Source: Streptomyces chrestomyceticus JCM 4735 (lineage in GTDB: Bacteria; Actinomycetota; Actinomycetes; Streptomycetales; Streptomycetaceae). Taken from it: DNA of 64,000 nt. Under the pieces are notes generated by a model. That model was not told the origin of the DNA and did no database searches. It was given only the letters and a program-made list of their open reading frames with translations. How positions within the stretch are numbered: the first letter of the stretch is position 1; each line of letters begins with the position of its first letter. Below, piece by piece: positions 44,269 through 53,243 of the stretch. Both the position numbers and the translations under genes were made by a program. The stretch covers positions 4,836,001-4,900,000 of the forward strand of contig NZ_BHZC01000001.1 in NCBI RefSeq assembly GCF_003865135.1, written 5' to 3'.

Positions 44269-44672
44269 TCCGTGACGGTGGGCGGCGCGGCCAGGAACGG
44301 GCGCACCTCCAGCCACTCGTGGATCGGCTTCCCGCCCGCCCCGGGGGCCGCCGACAGCTCCCCGGCCAGCTCGACGGCGCGCTCGTAGCTGTCGACGTCG
44401 ATCACCATCCAGCCGGCGATCAGGTCCTTGGTCTCGGCGAACGGACCGTCGGTCACCGGCGGGCGCCCCTCACCGTCGTACCGGACCCACGCCCCCTCGG
44501 CGGCGAGCGCCTGCCCGTCCACGAACTCGCCGCTCTTTTCGAGCCGGTCCGCGAAGTCCTGCATGTACTGCATGTGCGCCGAGATCTCCTCCGGCGTCCA
44601 CCGGTCCATCGGGACGTTGTTCACCGGAGCCGGGGCGCCTCGGTAGTGCTTCAGCAGCAGGTACTTGGCCAT
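44265..44672 (-). CDS. DGPF/YCII-type protein, partner of the ECF42 sigma factor
   Basis: A 135-aa protein with the DGPF signature in VTDGPFAETKDLIAGWMVIDVD. The first part (YLLLKHYRGAPAP and MQYMQDFADRLEKSGEF) fits the YCII fold. DGPF proteins are the genomic partners of ECF42 sigma factors and are thought to be their targets or modulators. It lies upstream of and overlaps the sigma gene, so the two are co-translated. Confidence 0.88.
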   Translation of the reverse strand: MAKYLLLKHYRGAPAPVNNVPMDRWTPEEISAHMQYMQDFADRLEKSGEFVDGQALAAEGAWVRYDGEGRPPVTDGPFAETKDLIAGWMVIDVDSYERAVELAGELSAAPGAGGKPIHEWLEVRPFLAAPPTVTE

Positions 44673-44840
44673 CGTGGGTCTCCTCGGGAGTGGTGCGGCC
44701 CATTGTGGTCGCGTTCACTACGGGGACGGAGCCGATCGGGGGTTCTCGACATGGCCGGCCAAGATTTTTTCCGGGCCCCCGCGCGGGTCCCATGGCGCGC
44801 CCCACTCAGCGCCCGCAGCCACCCCGACGCATCAGACCCG

Positions 44841-46412
44841 TCACGCGGCCCCCACCCCTCCCCCTTTCCCCGCCCCTTCCCCATGCTTCGGCGCCTTCCC
44901 ATTCACCAACACGCCCGCGACCACCCCCGCCAGCAGCATGATCCCCGCGCCCCACCCGATGGCCACCGTGAACCCGTGCACGACACCGTCCTTGACGACC
45001 CCCTCCCGCATCGCGGGCGTGACACGGCCACCCGCTTCCCGCGCGGCCGTGGCCAGATGACTCCCGATGTACGTCGCGCTGGTCGACGTGGCGATGGTGT
45101 TCAGCAGCGCCGTACCGATCGAACCGCCCACCTGCTGAGCCGTGTTGACGGTCGCGGACGTCACCCCGGAGTCCTGCGGCGCGACGCCCGCCGTGGCCGT
45201 GGACATCACCGGCATGAAGATCAGGCCCATGCCGAGGCCGACCAGCAGCTCGGACGGCAGTACGTGGGAGACGTACGCGGGCTCGGCGGTCAGCGTCGTC
45301 AGCCAGAACAGTCCCGCCGCCGCGAACACCGCGCCCGGCACCATCAGCACCCGGGGCGGCAGATGGTGCAGCAGCCGTGCCGATATCTGCGTCGACCCCA
45401 CAATGATCGCCGCCGTGACCGGCAGAAACGCCAGGCCCGTCTTCACCGGCGAATACCCCAGTACCACCTGCAAGTAGTACGTCATGAACAGGAACATCCC
45501 GAACATGGCGATGACCGCCAACGCCATGGTCAGAAACGCGCCCGCGCGATTCCGGTCCCGCACGATGTGCAACGGCAGCAAGGGATGACGCGCCCGCCCC
45601 TGCCACCACGCGAAAACGGCCAGCAATACGGCACCGCCCACCAGCAGCCCGATAACCATCGCATCCCCCCACCCCCGGGGCTGCGCCTCACTGCACCCAT
45701 AGACAATGGCGACCAGCCCGCCGCACCCCAGCACCACACCGGGCACATCCAGCCGGGCTTCGCCATGCCCCCGCCGGTCGTGCAGAAAAACCCAGGCTCC
45801 CGCTATCGCCACCACCGCGATCGGCACATTCACGTAAAGGCACCAGCGCCAGTCCAGGTACTCCGTCAGCAACCCGCCGGCTATCAGCCCGATGGCCGAG
45901 CCACCGCCCGCGATGGCGCCGTAAATCCCGAACGCCTTGCTCCGCTCTTTCCCGTCCGTGAAGGTCGTCGTCAACAACGACAACGCGGACGGCGCCAGCA
46001 CGGCGGCGAACGCGCCCTGCAACGCCCTGGCCCCGAACAGCAATCCCTGCCCCGACGCCGCACCACCCAGCGCGGAGGCGATCGCGAATCCCACCAGCCC
46101 GATGATGAACGCCCGCTTACGCCCCACCAGGTCGGCGATCCGCCCGCCCAACAGCAGCAATCCACCAAAGGCGAGCGTGTACGCCGTGATCACCCACTGC
46201 CGGTTGGCATCCGACATGTGCAGCTCCCGCTGCGCCGACGGCAGGGCGATATTCACGATCGTGGCGTCCAGCACCACCATCAACTGGGCCACGGCAATGA
46301 CGACAAGTCCCCACCATCGCCGCGGATCAGGTTCCCCAGCCGTACCCGTCCGCTCCCGCGTCCGACTCTGCCCCTGATCCTGACGCTGATCCTGCTCCTG
46401 GCCCTGGCTCAT
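44841..46412 (-). CDS. MFS transporter, DHA2 family (14 membrane segments)
   Basis: A 523-aa polytopic exporter from ATG 46412. The Gln-rich cytoplasmic tail (QGQEQDQRQDQGQ) is followed by 14 helices. Signatures are LDATIVNIALPSAQREL in TM1, GRIADLVGRKRAFIIG, and IGPLIAGGLL-like TM5. It probably exports a drug or metabolite. No adjacent regulator is seen. Confidence 0.88.
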   Translation of the reverse strand: MSQGQEQDQRQDQGQSRTRERTGTAGEPDPRRWWGLVVIAVAQLMVVLDATIVNIALPSAQRELHMSDANRQWVITAYTLAFGGLLLLGGRIADLVGRKRAFIIGLVGFAIASALGGAASGQGLLFGARALQGAFAAVLAPSALSLLTTTFTDGKERSKAFGIYGAIAGGGSAIGLIAGGLLTEYLDWRWCLYVNVPIAVVAIAGAWVFLHDRRGHGEARLDVPGVVLGCGGLVAIVYGCSEAQPRGWGDAMVIGLLVGGAVLLAVFAWWQGRARHPLLPLHIVRDRNRAGAFLTMALAVIAMFGMFLFMTYYLQVVLGYSPVKTGLAFLPVTAAIIVGSTQISARLLHHLPPRVLMVPGAVFAAAGLFWLTTLTAEPAYVSHVLPSELLVGLGMGLIFMPVMSTATAGVAPQDSGVTSATVNTAQQVGGSIGTALLNTIATSTSATYIGSHLATAAREAGGRVTPAMREGVVKDGVVHGFTVAIGWGAGIMLLAGVVAGVLVNGKAPKHGEGAGKGGGVGAA

Positions 46413-46541
46413 GAATACCCGCCTCCGCCGTGGACAACGGACAACGGTCACCCGTCGGGCGAGCACCGCAGCCCGAAACCAGCGTAGGCGCTGCCCCGCC
46501 CCCTCGCCTCTCGGCCGCCCGGACTCCGGTTACCGCCCTGA

Positions 46542-47366
46542 TTACTGCCCGATCGGTACCTTGATCTCGCTGCGAATCCGGTCCGCCTTCTCCGCGAGCG
46601 CTTCCAGATCCACCGAGAACGGGTCGACGTCGATCCGGTCCGCGTCCGTCTCCATCACATTCCCGGTCGTACTCGAATCCGCCCAGGTGCAGAACGGCGC
46701 GGTGAATTTCTGCCCCATCTGCCGCTTCACGAGGACACCGCAGTACACCGGTTCCTTGGTGCCGTGCGGCCGCTCTTCGTGCTTCGGTACGACCAGTTCG
46801 CCGCCGCTGTTCTCCATACCGTGAATCGTCTGCTTGACGGCCTCCGTCGGATCGCTGACGGAGCCGTACATGGAAAGCAGCACCAGCGACTTGGCACCCG
46901 ACTGGTATTGCCCGCCCACCGTGGTCATGTTGTGGGCGTACGAGCCGTTGCGCGGCACCTGGGCGCCCACCGTGTCACTCAGATCCTTCGTGAGGGTGTA
47001 CTTCCCGTCGACGAGGGTCTTCGGCACCACCGTCTTGTACTTGGGCCCGTCAGCACCACTCATCATCACCCCCGCCACGATCCCCCCGACCACCACGAGC
47101 GCGACCACGCCCCCGACAATGCCCAGCACCTTCCCGGTATTGCTCTTACGCGGAGGCTGCCCCGCCGGCGGCATCCCGTTCCACCCTCCGCCGTACCCGG
47201 GCGGTGGCGGCTGCTGCCCCGGAAACGGAGGCGACTGCTGCCCGTAGGGCCCGCCGACCGGAGGCGCGGGCGGTATGCCGTACGGGGGCTGCGCCTGACC
47301 GTAAGGGCCCTGGGGCGCACCTCCGTATCCGTTTCCGGGGGGTGGCGGCTGGGGCGGCATGCTCAT
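46542..47366 (-). CDS. Pro/Gly-rich membrane protein
   Basis: A 274-aa protein. Residues 1-72 are Pro/Gly/Tyr/Gln-rich, one membrane helix is at about 80-103 (VLGIVGGVVALVVVGGIVAGVM), and the rest is extracellular. The external domain has YKTVVPKTLVDGKYTLTKDL, SYAHNMTTVGGQY and CTWADS near the end. This is typical of actinomycete sensor-like or transport-accessory membrane proteins. The function is unknown. Confidence 0.72.
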   Translation of the reverse strand: MSMPPQPPPPGNGYGGAPQGPYGQAQPPYGIPPAPPVGGPYGQQSPPFPGQQPPPPGYGGGWNGMPPAGQPPRKSNTGKVLGIVGGVVALVVVGGIVAGVMMSGADGPKYKTVVPKTLVDGKYTLTKDLSDTVGAQVPRNGSYAHNMTTVGGQYQSGAKSLVLLSMYGSVSDPTEAVKQTIHGMENSGGELVVPKHEERPHGTKEPVYCGVLVKRQMGQKFTAPFCTWADSSTTGNVMETDADRIDVDPFSVDLEALAEKADRIRSEIKVPIGQ

Positions 47367-47402
47367 GTGTTTCTCGCTTCGCTGAGGAGGGCGGCGGACA
47401 TG

Positions 47403-47445
47403 CCGTCGGCCGCGGTGGGCCAGGTGGCCCGGCCGCGGCCGACGG
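47403..47445 (-). terminator. hairpin between the VWA and membrane-protein genes
   Basis: CCGTCGGCCGCGG (47403-47415) pairs with CCGCGGCCGACGG (47433-47445). A second inner stem GGGCCA/TGGCCC lies in the loop. There is no T-run. Confidence 0.5.
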
Positions 47446-47478
47446 GTGGTGCAGGTGGGTGGTGGTGGGGGTGGTGCG

Positions 47479-48941
47479 TCAGGTGGGGAGGATGCCGGCG
47501 GTGCGGGCTTCCTGGAGCCAGGCGGGGAACTCGACCATGAGCTGCTGGTAGAGGTCGGCGTCGGCGAGGGCGCGCGGGTCGCGGCCGGCGTGGAAGAAGC
47601 CCGCGTTGTCGACCGCGCGCCGCTCCGGTACGGCCAGGTCGTCCAGCTTGCGGAGGAAGTCGAAGCCCTTGGCGTCCGGGTCGCCGAAGCCGACGAACTG
47701 CCAGAAGATGGGGAGCTTCGCGGCCTCGCAGAGCGCCTTCTCGGCGGCCGGCTTGGACGTGGGGGCGCCGTCCGTCTGGAAGATGACGAAGGCGGGGTCG
47801 GTGGCGCCGGACTTCTCGTAGTGCTCGATCACGGCGTTGATCGCCCAGTGGTAGTTCGTACGGCCCATGTGGCCGAGGCCCGCGTGCAACTCCTCGATCC
47901 GGCCCGCGTAATTGGTCAGATCGAGATCGGCGGTGCCGTCGACGTCGGTGGAGAAGAAGACCACCGGGACGGTGCCGTCGTCGTCCAGGTTGGCGGACAG
48001 GCCGAGGGCCTGCTCGGCCAGGTGCTGGACCGTGCCGTCCTTGTAGTAGTTGCGCATCGAGCCCGAGCGGTCGAGGACGAGGTAGACCGCGGCGCGCTGG
48101 GTGGCCAGCCCCTGCTTCTCCAGGGAGACCCGGGCGGCCTTGTAGAGGCTGACGAGGGCGGGGGCCTGGGCTTCTACCTTGGTGAGGGAGGTGGGGGCGG
48201 GTTCCGTATCGGTTACGGGCTCGGCCTCGACGGTCGGTTTGGGGACCGTCTTGGCTACGGGCTCGGGGGCAGGCTCGGGCGTGGCCTCGGGCTCGGTTGC
48301 GGTTACGGGCTCGGGGGCGGCCGTGGCCTCGGGGGCGGCCTCGGCTACGGGCTCGGGCTTCGGCTCGACTACGGGCGCGGGCTTCGCCTCGGGTTCGGGC
48401 TCTGCCTTCGCTTCGGGCTTCGCCTCGTCCACAGCCTCCGGCTTCGCCTCGGGCTTCGTCTCGGACTTTGTCCCGTCCGCGTCCGCGGACGCGGACGCGG
48501 ACGCGGCCTCCGGCTCCGCCGTCTCCGCCTCCGCCTTCACCGCCTCCGCTTCGGGCTTCGCCTCCGCCTTCACCACCGGCTCCGGCTCCACCTTCGCCAC
48601 CGTCTCCCCCTCCGCCACCGTCTCCGCCTCCGCCTCCCGCGTCGGCTTCGGTGCGTCGAATGCCTGGGAGACCAGGTCGGAGGCCGAGTTCTCGGCGGGG
48701 GACGCGGCTTCGGTGCGGGTGGTCTGGGTGGGGAGGGAGGCGGCCGGGGGTCGGTGGGGGCGGTGCGGGCCGTGGGGACGGCGGGGTCGCGGGGCGTGGC
48801 GGGTTCCGGGGTGGCCTCTTCGCGGGCCTCCGGGATCGTCGCCGTTTCCGGCGCCTTGGTGCCGCTCGCCGCGGTGTTCGATTCCTCGCGGGCCGCCTTG
48901 GAGCGACCGAAAGCGTTGCGCAGCAGACTCCGAATGCCCAT
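47479..48941 (-). pseudogene. VWA-domain protein, frameshifted near the N-terminus
   Basis: The start is ATG 48941, with GAGAGG seven bases upstream, giving GIRSLLRNAFGRSKAAREE, the usual start of this family. The main C-terminal frame has a long Glu/Ala/Pro low-complexity region and a von Willebrand A domain (YLVLDRSGSMRNYY, then FFSTDVDGTA and FQTDGAPTS). These frames join near 48720-48770 in C-rich DNA and need one extra base. The VWA part has an intact MIDAS DxSxS site. Relatives sit in tellurium-resistance-like loci. It may be a sequence error. Confidence 0.7.
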
Positions 48942-49551
48942 CGGCGAACCTCTCTAGCGTGTGTGGGGTGCGGCGAATGTCCGAGAAGCGCGGACATGTC
49001 CCTGACCAGGCCGGACACGTAAGGGTAGCCGCCTGGGCCGGTCCCATCGTGGGAGCCCGCGCGTCTCGTGGCACGCCCCGTTTGGGTGTTTTGTGTATCG
49101 GGGTGGTGTGGGGGTGCGGGGACTGGTGGGGGTGTGCGGGTGGGGCGTGTGTGTGCAGAGCGTATGTGCGGCGGGCGGGTGCGCGAAGGGGTGGGGCGGG
49201 TGGAGGGTCACCGGCCGCCGCCCGGGAGGGGAAAGGAGCGGAGGGGAGTGGTCGGGTGAGGGTGTGGCGGTCGGGTGGGGGCGGATGTTTGTGCGGTGTG
49301 GGGCGGTGAGGGAGGGGTGGAGGTTGCGGAGAGACGGCGTGCGCGACGGGTGAAGGGGGCGTCTGTGCACGTCACACGGGGGGCTGCGGGAGGAGCGGGT
49401 GGCTCGGGCGGGGGAGGCGAGCGGTGGCGGGAGTGGCGGGGCGTGGTGGGCGTGGCCCGTGTGGTGACCCTTCGACCGGACGTCCGTTGACCCTGGCGGC
49501 GGTCCGGAAGGGCCGTGCAACCCTCGTACGGGTGACGGGAGATGTGGGCAC
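48942..49551. other. 610-bp gene-free region, very G-rich on the plus strand
   Basis: No supported gene is present. From about 49090 to 49460 the plus strand is made of repeated GGGTG/GGGGTGTG-like runs with strong G over C skew. This could form G-quadruplexes or reflect a decayed region. The promoter of the esterase-like gene should be at its right end. Confidence 0.55.
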
Positions 49552-50817
49552 ATGGAGCTGACCAGCCAGTCGCTCGAAATCACGGTGATCACGCTGGCCG
49601 TGGCCTGTGTGACCCTGACGGTGTGGCTGTGGCCGCGGCTCTCCCCGCGCGGCGTGCTCCCCGTACTGGGCAGGATCGGTTCCATCCTCGTCACCCAGGT
49701 TGCGGTCCTGTGCTCGCTCGCCCTGGCCGTGAACTCCAGCTTCGAGTTCTACAGCAGTTGGGACGAGCTGCTGGGCCGCACCGAGGACGGTCCGGTGGCG
49801 GTGAGCGGGGCCGGCGGTCCGCGGTACGCCGATGCCCGCAGCCTCCGGGGCGGACTGGTCCAGCCCGCGGGGCCGCAGGGCCTGGACCGGGTGACCGGGC
49901 TGCCGGAGGGCCCGCCCCAGGAGGTCGGCAAGGTGGAGTCCGTACGGCTCGTCGGGCGCCGTACCCGCGTCGTCAACCCGGCCTTCGTCTACCTGCCGCC
50001 GCAGTACTTCCAGCACCAGTACCGCCGTCAGCGCTTCCCCGTCTCCGTCGTGATCAGCGGCTACCCCGGCGGCATCATGAACCTCGCGCAGCACCTCCGT
50101 ATCCCGCAGACCGCGGGCAGGCTGATCGAGGAGGGCCGGATGCAGCCGACCGTGCTGGTGATGGTCCGGCCGACGATCGCGCCGCCGCGGGACACCGAGT
50201 GCGTGGACGTGCCGGGCGGGCCGCAGGCGGAGACGTTCTTCACCGCGGACCTGCCGGAGGCCGTCAAGGCGGCTTATCGGGTGGGACATGATCCGAGCGC
50301 GTGGGGCGCGTTCGGTTACTCGTCCGGCGGTACGTGTTCGATGCTGCTCGCCCTGCGCAACCCCGGCACCTACACCTCCGCGGTCTCGCTCTCCGGTGAC
50401 TACGCCGTCAAGGACGACCTGACAACCGGGAGTCTGTTCGGCAGCGGTGCGGCCGCCGCGCGCCGGGAGCGTGAGCACGACCTGCTGTGGCGGCTGGCGC
50501 ACCGGCCCGTACCGCAGGTCTCGGCGCTGGTGGCCAGCAGCCGTCTGGGCGAGCCGAACTACCGGGACACCCTGCGGTTCGTCGAGGCGGCGAGGCCCCC
50601 GATGACCGTCGACTCGATCATCCTGCCGCGGGGCAGCCATCAGTTCTCGACGTGGCGGCGGGAGGTGGCGCCGGCCCTGGAGTGGCAGGGGCGGCAACTG
50701 ACGTTCCCGCAGGACGTGGAGGCTGCGCACGCGCCACCGAAGCGGCCGGGGGCGGGGGCGACGCCGTCCCCGTCGCCGTCCCGGCCGTCCTCGTCATCGC
50801 CGTCGGCGGCGCCGTAG
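49552..50817 (+). CDS. membrane-anchored alpha/beta hydrolase (esterase-D/mycolyltransferase-like)
   Basis: A 421-aa protein from ATG 49552, with a GGGAG ribosome site. The N-terminal two membrane segments (about 10-30 and 40-60) anchor it. The hydrolase domain (about 130-390) has the oxyanion part SGYPGG, nucleophile Ser in AFGYSSGG, and a late histidine in LPRGSHQF. The C-terminus is a Pro/Ser-rich tail. The catalytic triad looks complete. The substrate is unknown, with an envelope ester or acyl transfer plausible. Confidence 0.8.
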   Translation: MELTSQSLEITVITLAVACVTLTVWLWPRLSPRGVLPVLGRIGSILVTQVAVLCSLALAVNSSFEFYSSWDELLGRTEDGPVAVSGAGGPRYADARSLRGGLVQPAGPQGLDRVTGLPEGPPQEVGKVESVRLVGRRTRVVNPAFVYLPPQYFQHQYRRQRFPVSVVISGYPGGIMNLAQHLRIPQTAGRLIEEGRMQPTVLVMVRPTIAPPRDTECVDVPGGPQAETFFTADLPEAVKAAYRVGHDPSAWGAFGYSSGGTCSMLLALRNPGTYTSAVSLSGDYAVKDDLTTGSLFGSGAAAARREREHDLLWRLAHRPVPQVSALVASSRLGEPNYRDTLRFVEAARPPMTVDSIILPRGSHQFSTWRREVAPALEWQGRQLTFPQDVEAAHAPPKRPGAGATPSPSPSRPSSSSPSAAP

Positions 50818-50896
50818 GAGCGGGCACGGGTACGGGCCCTCACCCGTCCGGCCCACCCGGCAGGACACCCGCCCCGCGCCGCGGTGGACTGCTGTC

Positions 50897-51568
50897 GTGA
50901 CCGCCCCTCCGGACGACTGCCTGGCCCGCAACGACTGGATCTGCGGCGATTACCTCGCCACCCGCCGCCACATCCTGCTCGACGCGGCGCTCCAGCACCT
51001 CCACCTGACCGTGGTGTCCGTGCTGCTCGGCCTGGTGATCGCGCTGCCGCTGGCACTGGTCGCGCGCCGGTGGCGCTGGACGGTGGGGCCGGTGCTGGGC
51101 GTCACCACCGTGCTCTACACCATTCCGTCGCTGGCGATGTTCTCGCTGCTGCTGCCGCTGTACGGGCTGTCGTCCACCCTGGTCATCGTGGGGCTGGCGC
51201 TGTACTCCCTGACCCTGCTCGTACGGAACATCCTGGCGGGGCTGGCCGGCGTACCGGAGGAGGCGAAGGAGGCGGCCCGCGGCATGGGCTACGGGCCGCT
51301 GCGGCAGCTTCTGGCCGTCGAACTGCCGCTGGCGGTGCCCGCCGCGATGGCGGGGCTGCGCATCGCGACCGTCTCCGCCGTCGCGCTGACGACGATCGGG
51401 GCGATCGTCGGCCACGGCGGGCTGGGCAATCTGATCTACGCGGGGATGAACTCGTTCTTCAAGGCGCAGGTGCTGACGGCGTCCGTGCTGTGCGTCGTCA
51501 TCGCCGTCGCCTTCGATCTGCTGCTGCTCGGACTGGAACGGCTGCTGACGCCGTGGCGGCGCGCATGA
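50897..51568 (+). CDS. ABC transporter permease, osmoprotectant (OpuCB/ProW-like)
   Basis: A 223-aa permease from GTG 50897, with five or six membrane helices. The ABC-permease EAA loop is EEAKEAARGMGYGPLRQLL. The family is glycine-betaine/carnitine/choline uptake. It overlaps the next permease by four bases (ATGA), so two permease subunits are made from one mRNA. Its partner substrate-binding lipoprotein follows. Confidence 0.9.
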   Translation: MTAPPDDCLARNDWICGDYLATRRHILLDAALQHLHLTVVSVLLGLVIALPLALVARRWRWTVGPVLGVTTVLYTIPSLAMFSLLLPLYGLSSTLVIVGLALYSLTLLVRNILAGLAGVPEEAKEAARGMGYGPLRQLLAVELPLAVPAAMAGLRIATVSAVALTTIGAIVGHGGLGNLIYAGMNSFFKAQVLTASVLCVVIAVAFDLLLLGLERLLTPWRRA

Positions 51569-52238
51569 GCACGCTAGGGGACGTCTGGACCTGGCTCGCC
51601 ACGGGCGCGAACTGGGCCGGCGAGAACGGCATCTGGCACCGCCTCACCGAACACCTGCTGCTGACCGTCGGCTGCCTGCTCGCCGCCTGCCTGATCGCGC
51701 TGCCCGTCGCCGTCACCCTCGGGCACCTCGGCCGCGGCGGCGCGCTGGCCGTCAACCTCGCCAACGTCGGGCGCGCCGTGCCCACCTTCGCGGTGCTGGT
51801 GCTGCTCCTGCTGACCCCGCTCGGCCGGCACGGGGACTGGCCGACGTTCATCGCGCTGGTGCTGTTCGCGCTGCCCCCGCTGCTGACCAACGCGTACGTC
51901 GGGATGCGGGAGGTGGACCGGGACGTGGTGGAGGCGGCGCGCGGGATGGGGATGTCCGGCGGGCAACTGGTGCGGCGGGTGGAGGTGCCGCTGGCGCTGC
52001 CGCTGGTGCTGACCGGGGTGCGGATCGCGGCGGTGCAACTGGTCGCCACGGCGACGCTGGCCGCGCTGGTCGGCGGGGGCGGGCTCGGGCGGATCATCAC
52101 GGCGGGGTTCAACCTGGCGAGTACGCCGCAGGTGGTGGCGGGGCGGTGATCGTGGCGGTGTTCGCGCTGCTGATGGAGGTGCTGTTCGAGGTGGTGCAGC
52201 GGCTGGGGCCGGCGTGGGCGCGGGGGCGGACGCGGTGA
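51565..52238 (+). CDS. second ABC permease (OpuCD/ProW-like), frameshift near the 3' end
   Basis: The frame from ATG 51565 encodes the same permease fold and an EAA loop (EAARGMGMSGGQLVRRVEVPL), then stops at 52149. Adding one G to the run at 52140-52143 restores the last membrane helix (VIVAVFALLMEVLFEVVQRL) and ends at 52236-52238. That end then overlaps the GTG of the next gene by four bases, as expected in this operon. A true mutation or a missed base in the sequence would look the same. Confidence 0.8.
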
Positions 52239-53230
52239 GGGGGCGCGCCGGCGGACCGGTCCGGGCCGTACTGCGGCGTACGGGCCGGCAGGCCCGCCTC
52301 TCGGGACTGGCGGGGCTGACGGCCCTGACCGTGCTCTCCGGCTGCGCCACCGGCCCCTCCCTGGAGAACCGCGGCCAGGTCACCGCCGCGCCCGGCGACA
52401 GCCGCCACCTGTCGATCGGCTCGGCCGGCTTCACCGAGAGCGAGCTGCTGGCCCAGATGTACGCGGTGCTGCTCGGCAAGGCCGGGTACGGGACCGGCAT
52501 CCTCACCGTCGGCAACCGGGAGCTGTACGAGCCGTCCCTGGAGAGCGGCCGGATCGACGTCGTACCCGAGTACGCGGCGACCTTCGCCGACTGGCTGAAC
52601 GCCAAGACCAACGGCGCCGACGCCGACCCGGTGGCCTCCCCGGACCTCGGCACGACGATGAAGGTGCTGCGCGACCTGGCCACGCCCCGCGGCCTGACCG
52701 TGCTGCCGCCGGGCCGGGCCGTCGACCAGAACGCGTTCGCCGTGGCCGCCTCGTACGCGCAGCAGCACCGTCTGAAGACCCTCAGCGACCTGGGGCGCGC
52801 CAAGCTGCCGGTACGGCTGGCGGCGGGTGACGAGTGTGTGCGGCGGCCGTTCTGCGCGCCCGGTCTGAAGCGTACGTACGGGATCGACATCACGGCCGTC
52901 GACCCGAAGGGGGTGGGCACCACGCCCGCCAAGCAGGCCGTGCAGAACGGGCAGGACCAGATGGTGCTGACGACCAGTACGGACGCGACGGTCGAGCAGT
53001 TCGGGCTGGTCTTCCTTGAGGACGACAAGAAGCTGCAGAACGCGGACTACGTCGTTCCGGTGGTCAACCGGGCCCGCGCGGGGAGCCGGCGGATCGCCGC
53101 CGCGCTGGGCAAGCTCAACTCCGTACTGACGACGGAGGACCTGGCCGACCTCAATCAGCGGGTGGACAGTTGGCGGCGGCTCCCGGAGGACGTGGCGCGG
53201 GACTATCTGCGGAAGAAGGGGCTGCTGTAG
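52235..53230 (+). CDS. ABC substrate-binding lipoprotein, osmoprotectant type
   Basis: A 331-aa exported lipoprotein from GTG 52235. The signal has lipobox TVLSGCAT with the acylated cysteine at about residue 38. The mature part is an OpuAC-type binding protein: LSIGSAGFTESELLAQMYAV, ESGRIDVVPEYAATFADWL and the TSTDATVEQFGLVFLEDDKK segment. It delivers a quaternary amine such as glycine betaine or choline to the two permeases. The usual aromatic cage residues cannot be checked without an alignment. Confidence 0.9.
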   Translation: MRGRAGGPVRAVLRRTGRQARLSGLAGLTALTVLSGCATGPSLENRGQVTAAPGDSRHLSIGSAGFTESELLAQMYAVLLGKAGYGTGILTVGNRELYEPSLESGRIDVVPEYAATFADWLNAKTNGADADPVASPDLGTTMKVLRDLATPRGLTVLPPGRAVDQNAFAVAASYAQQHRLKTLSDLGRAKLPVRLAAGDECVRRPFCAPGLKRTYGIDITAVDPKGVGTTPAKQAVQNGQDQMVLTTSTDATVEQFGLVFLEDDKKLQNADYVVPVVNRARAGSRRIAAALGKLNSVLTTEDLADLNQRVDSWRRLPEDVARDYLRKKGLL

Positions 53231-53243
53231 CCGGGCCGCCGTC

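Noticed and set aside
44319..46487. 722-codon plus-strand frame opposite the DHA2 transporter
   Set aside because: An Arg/His/Gln-rich shadow without a start context. The minus-strand transporter has clear membrane segments.
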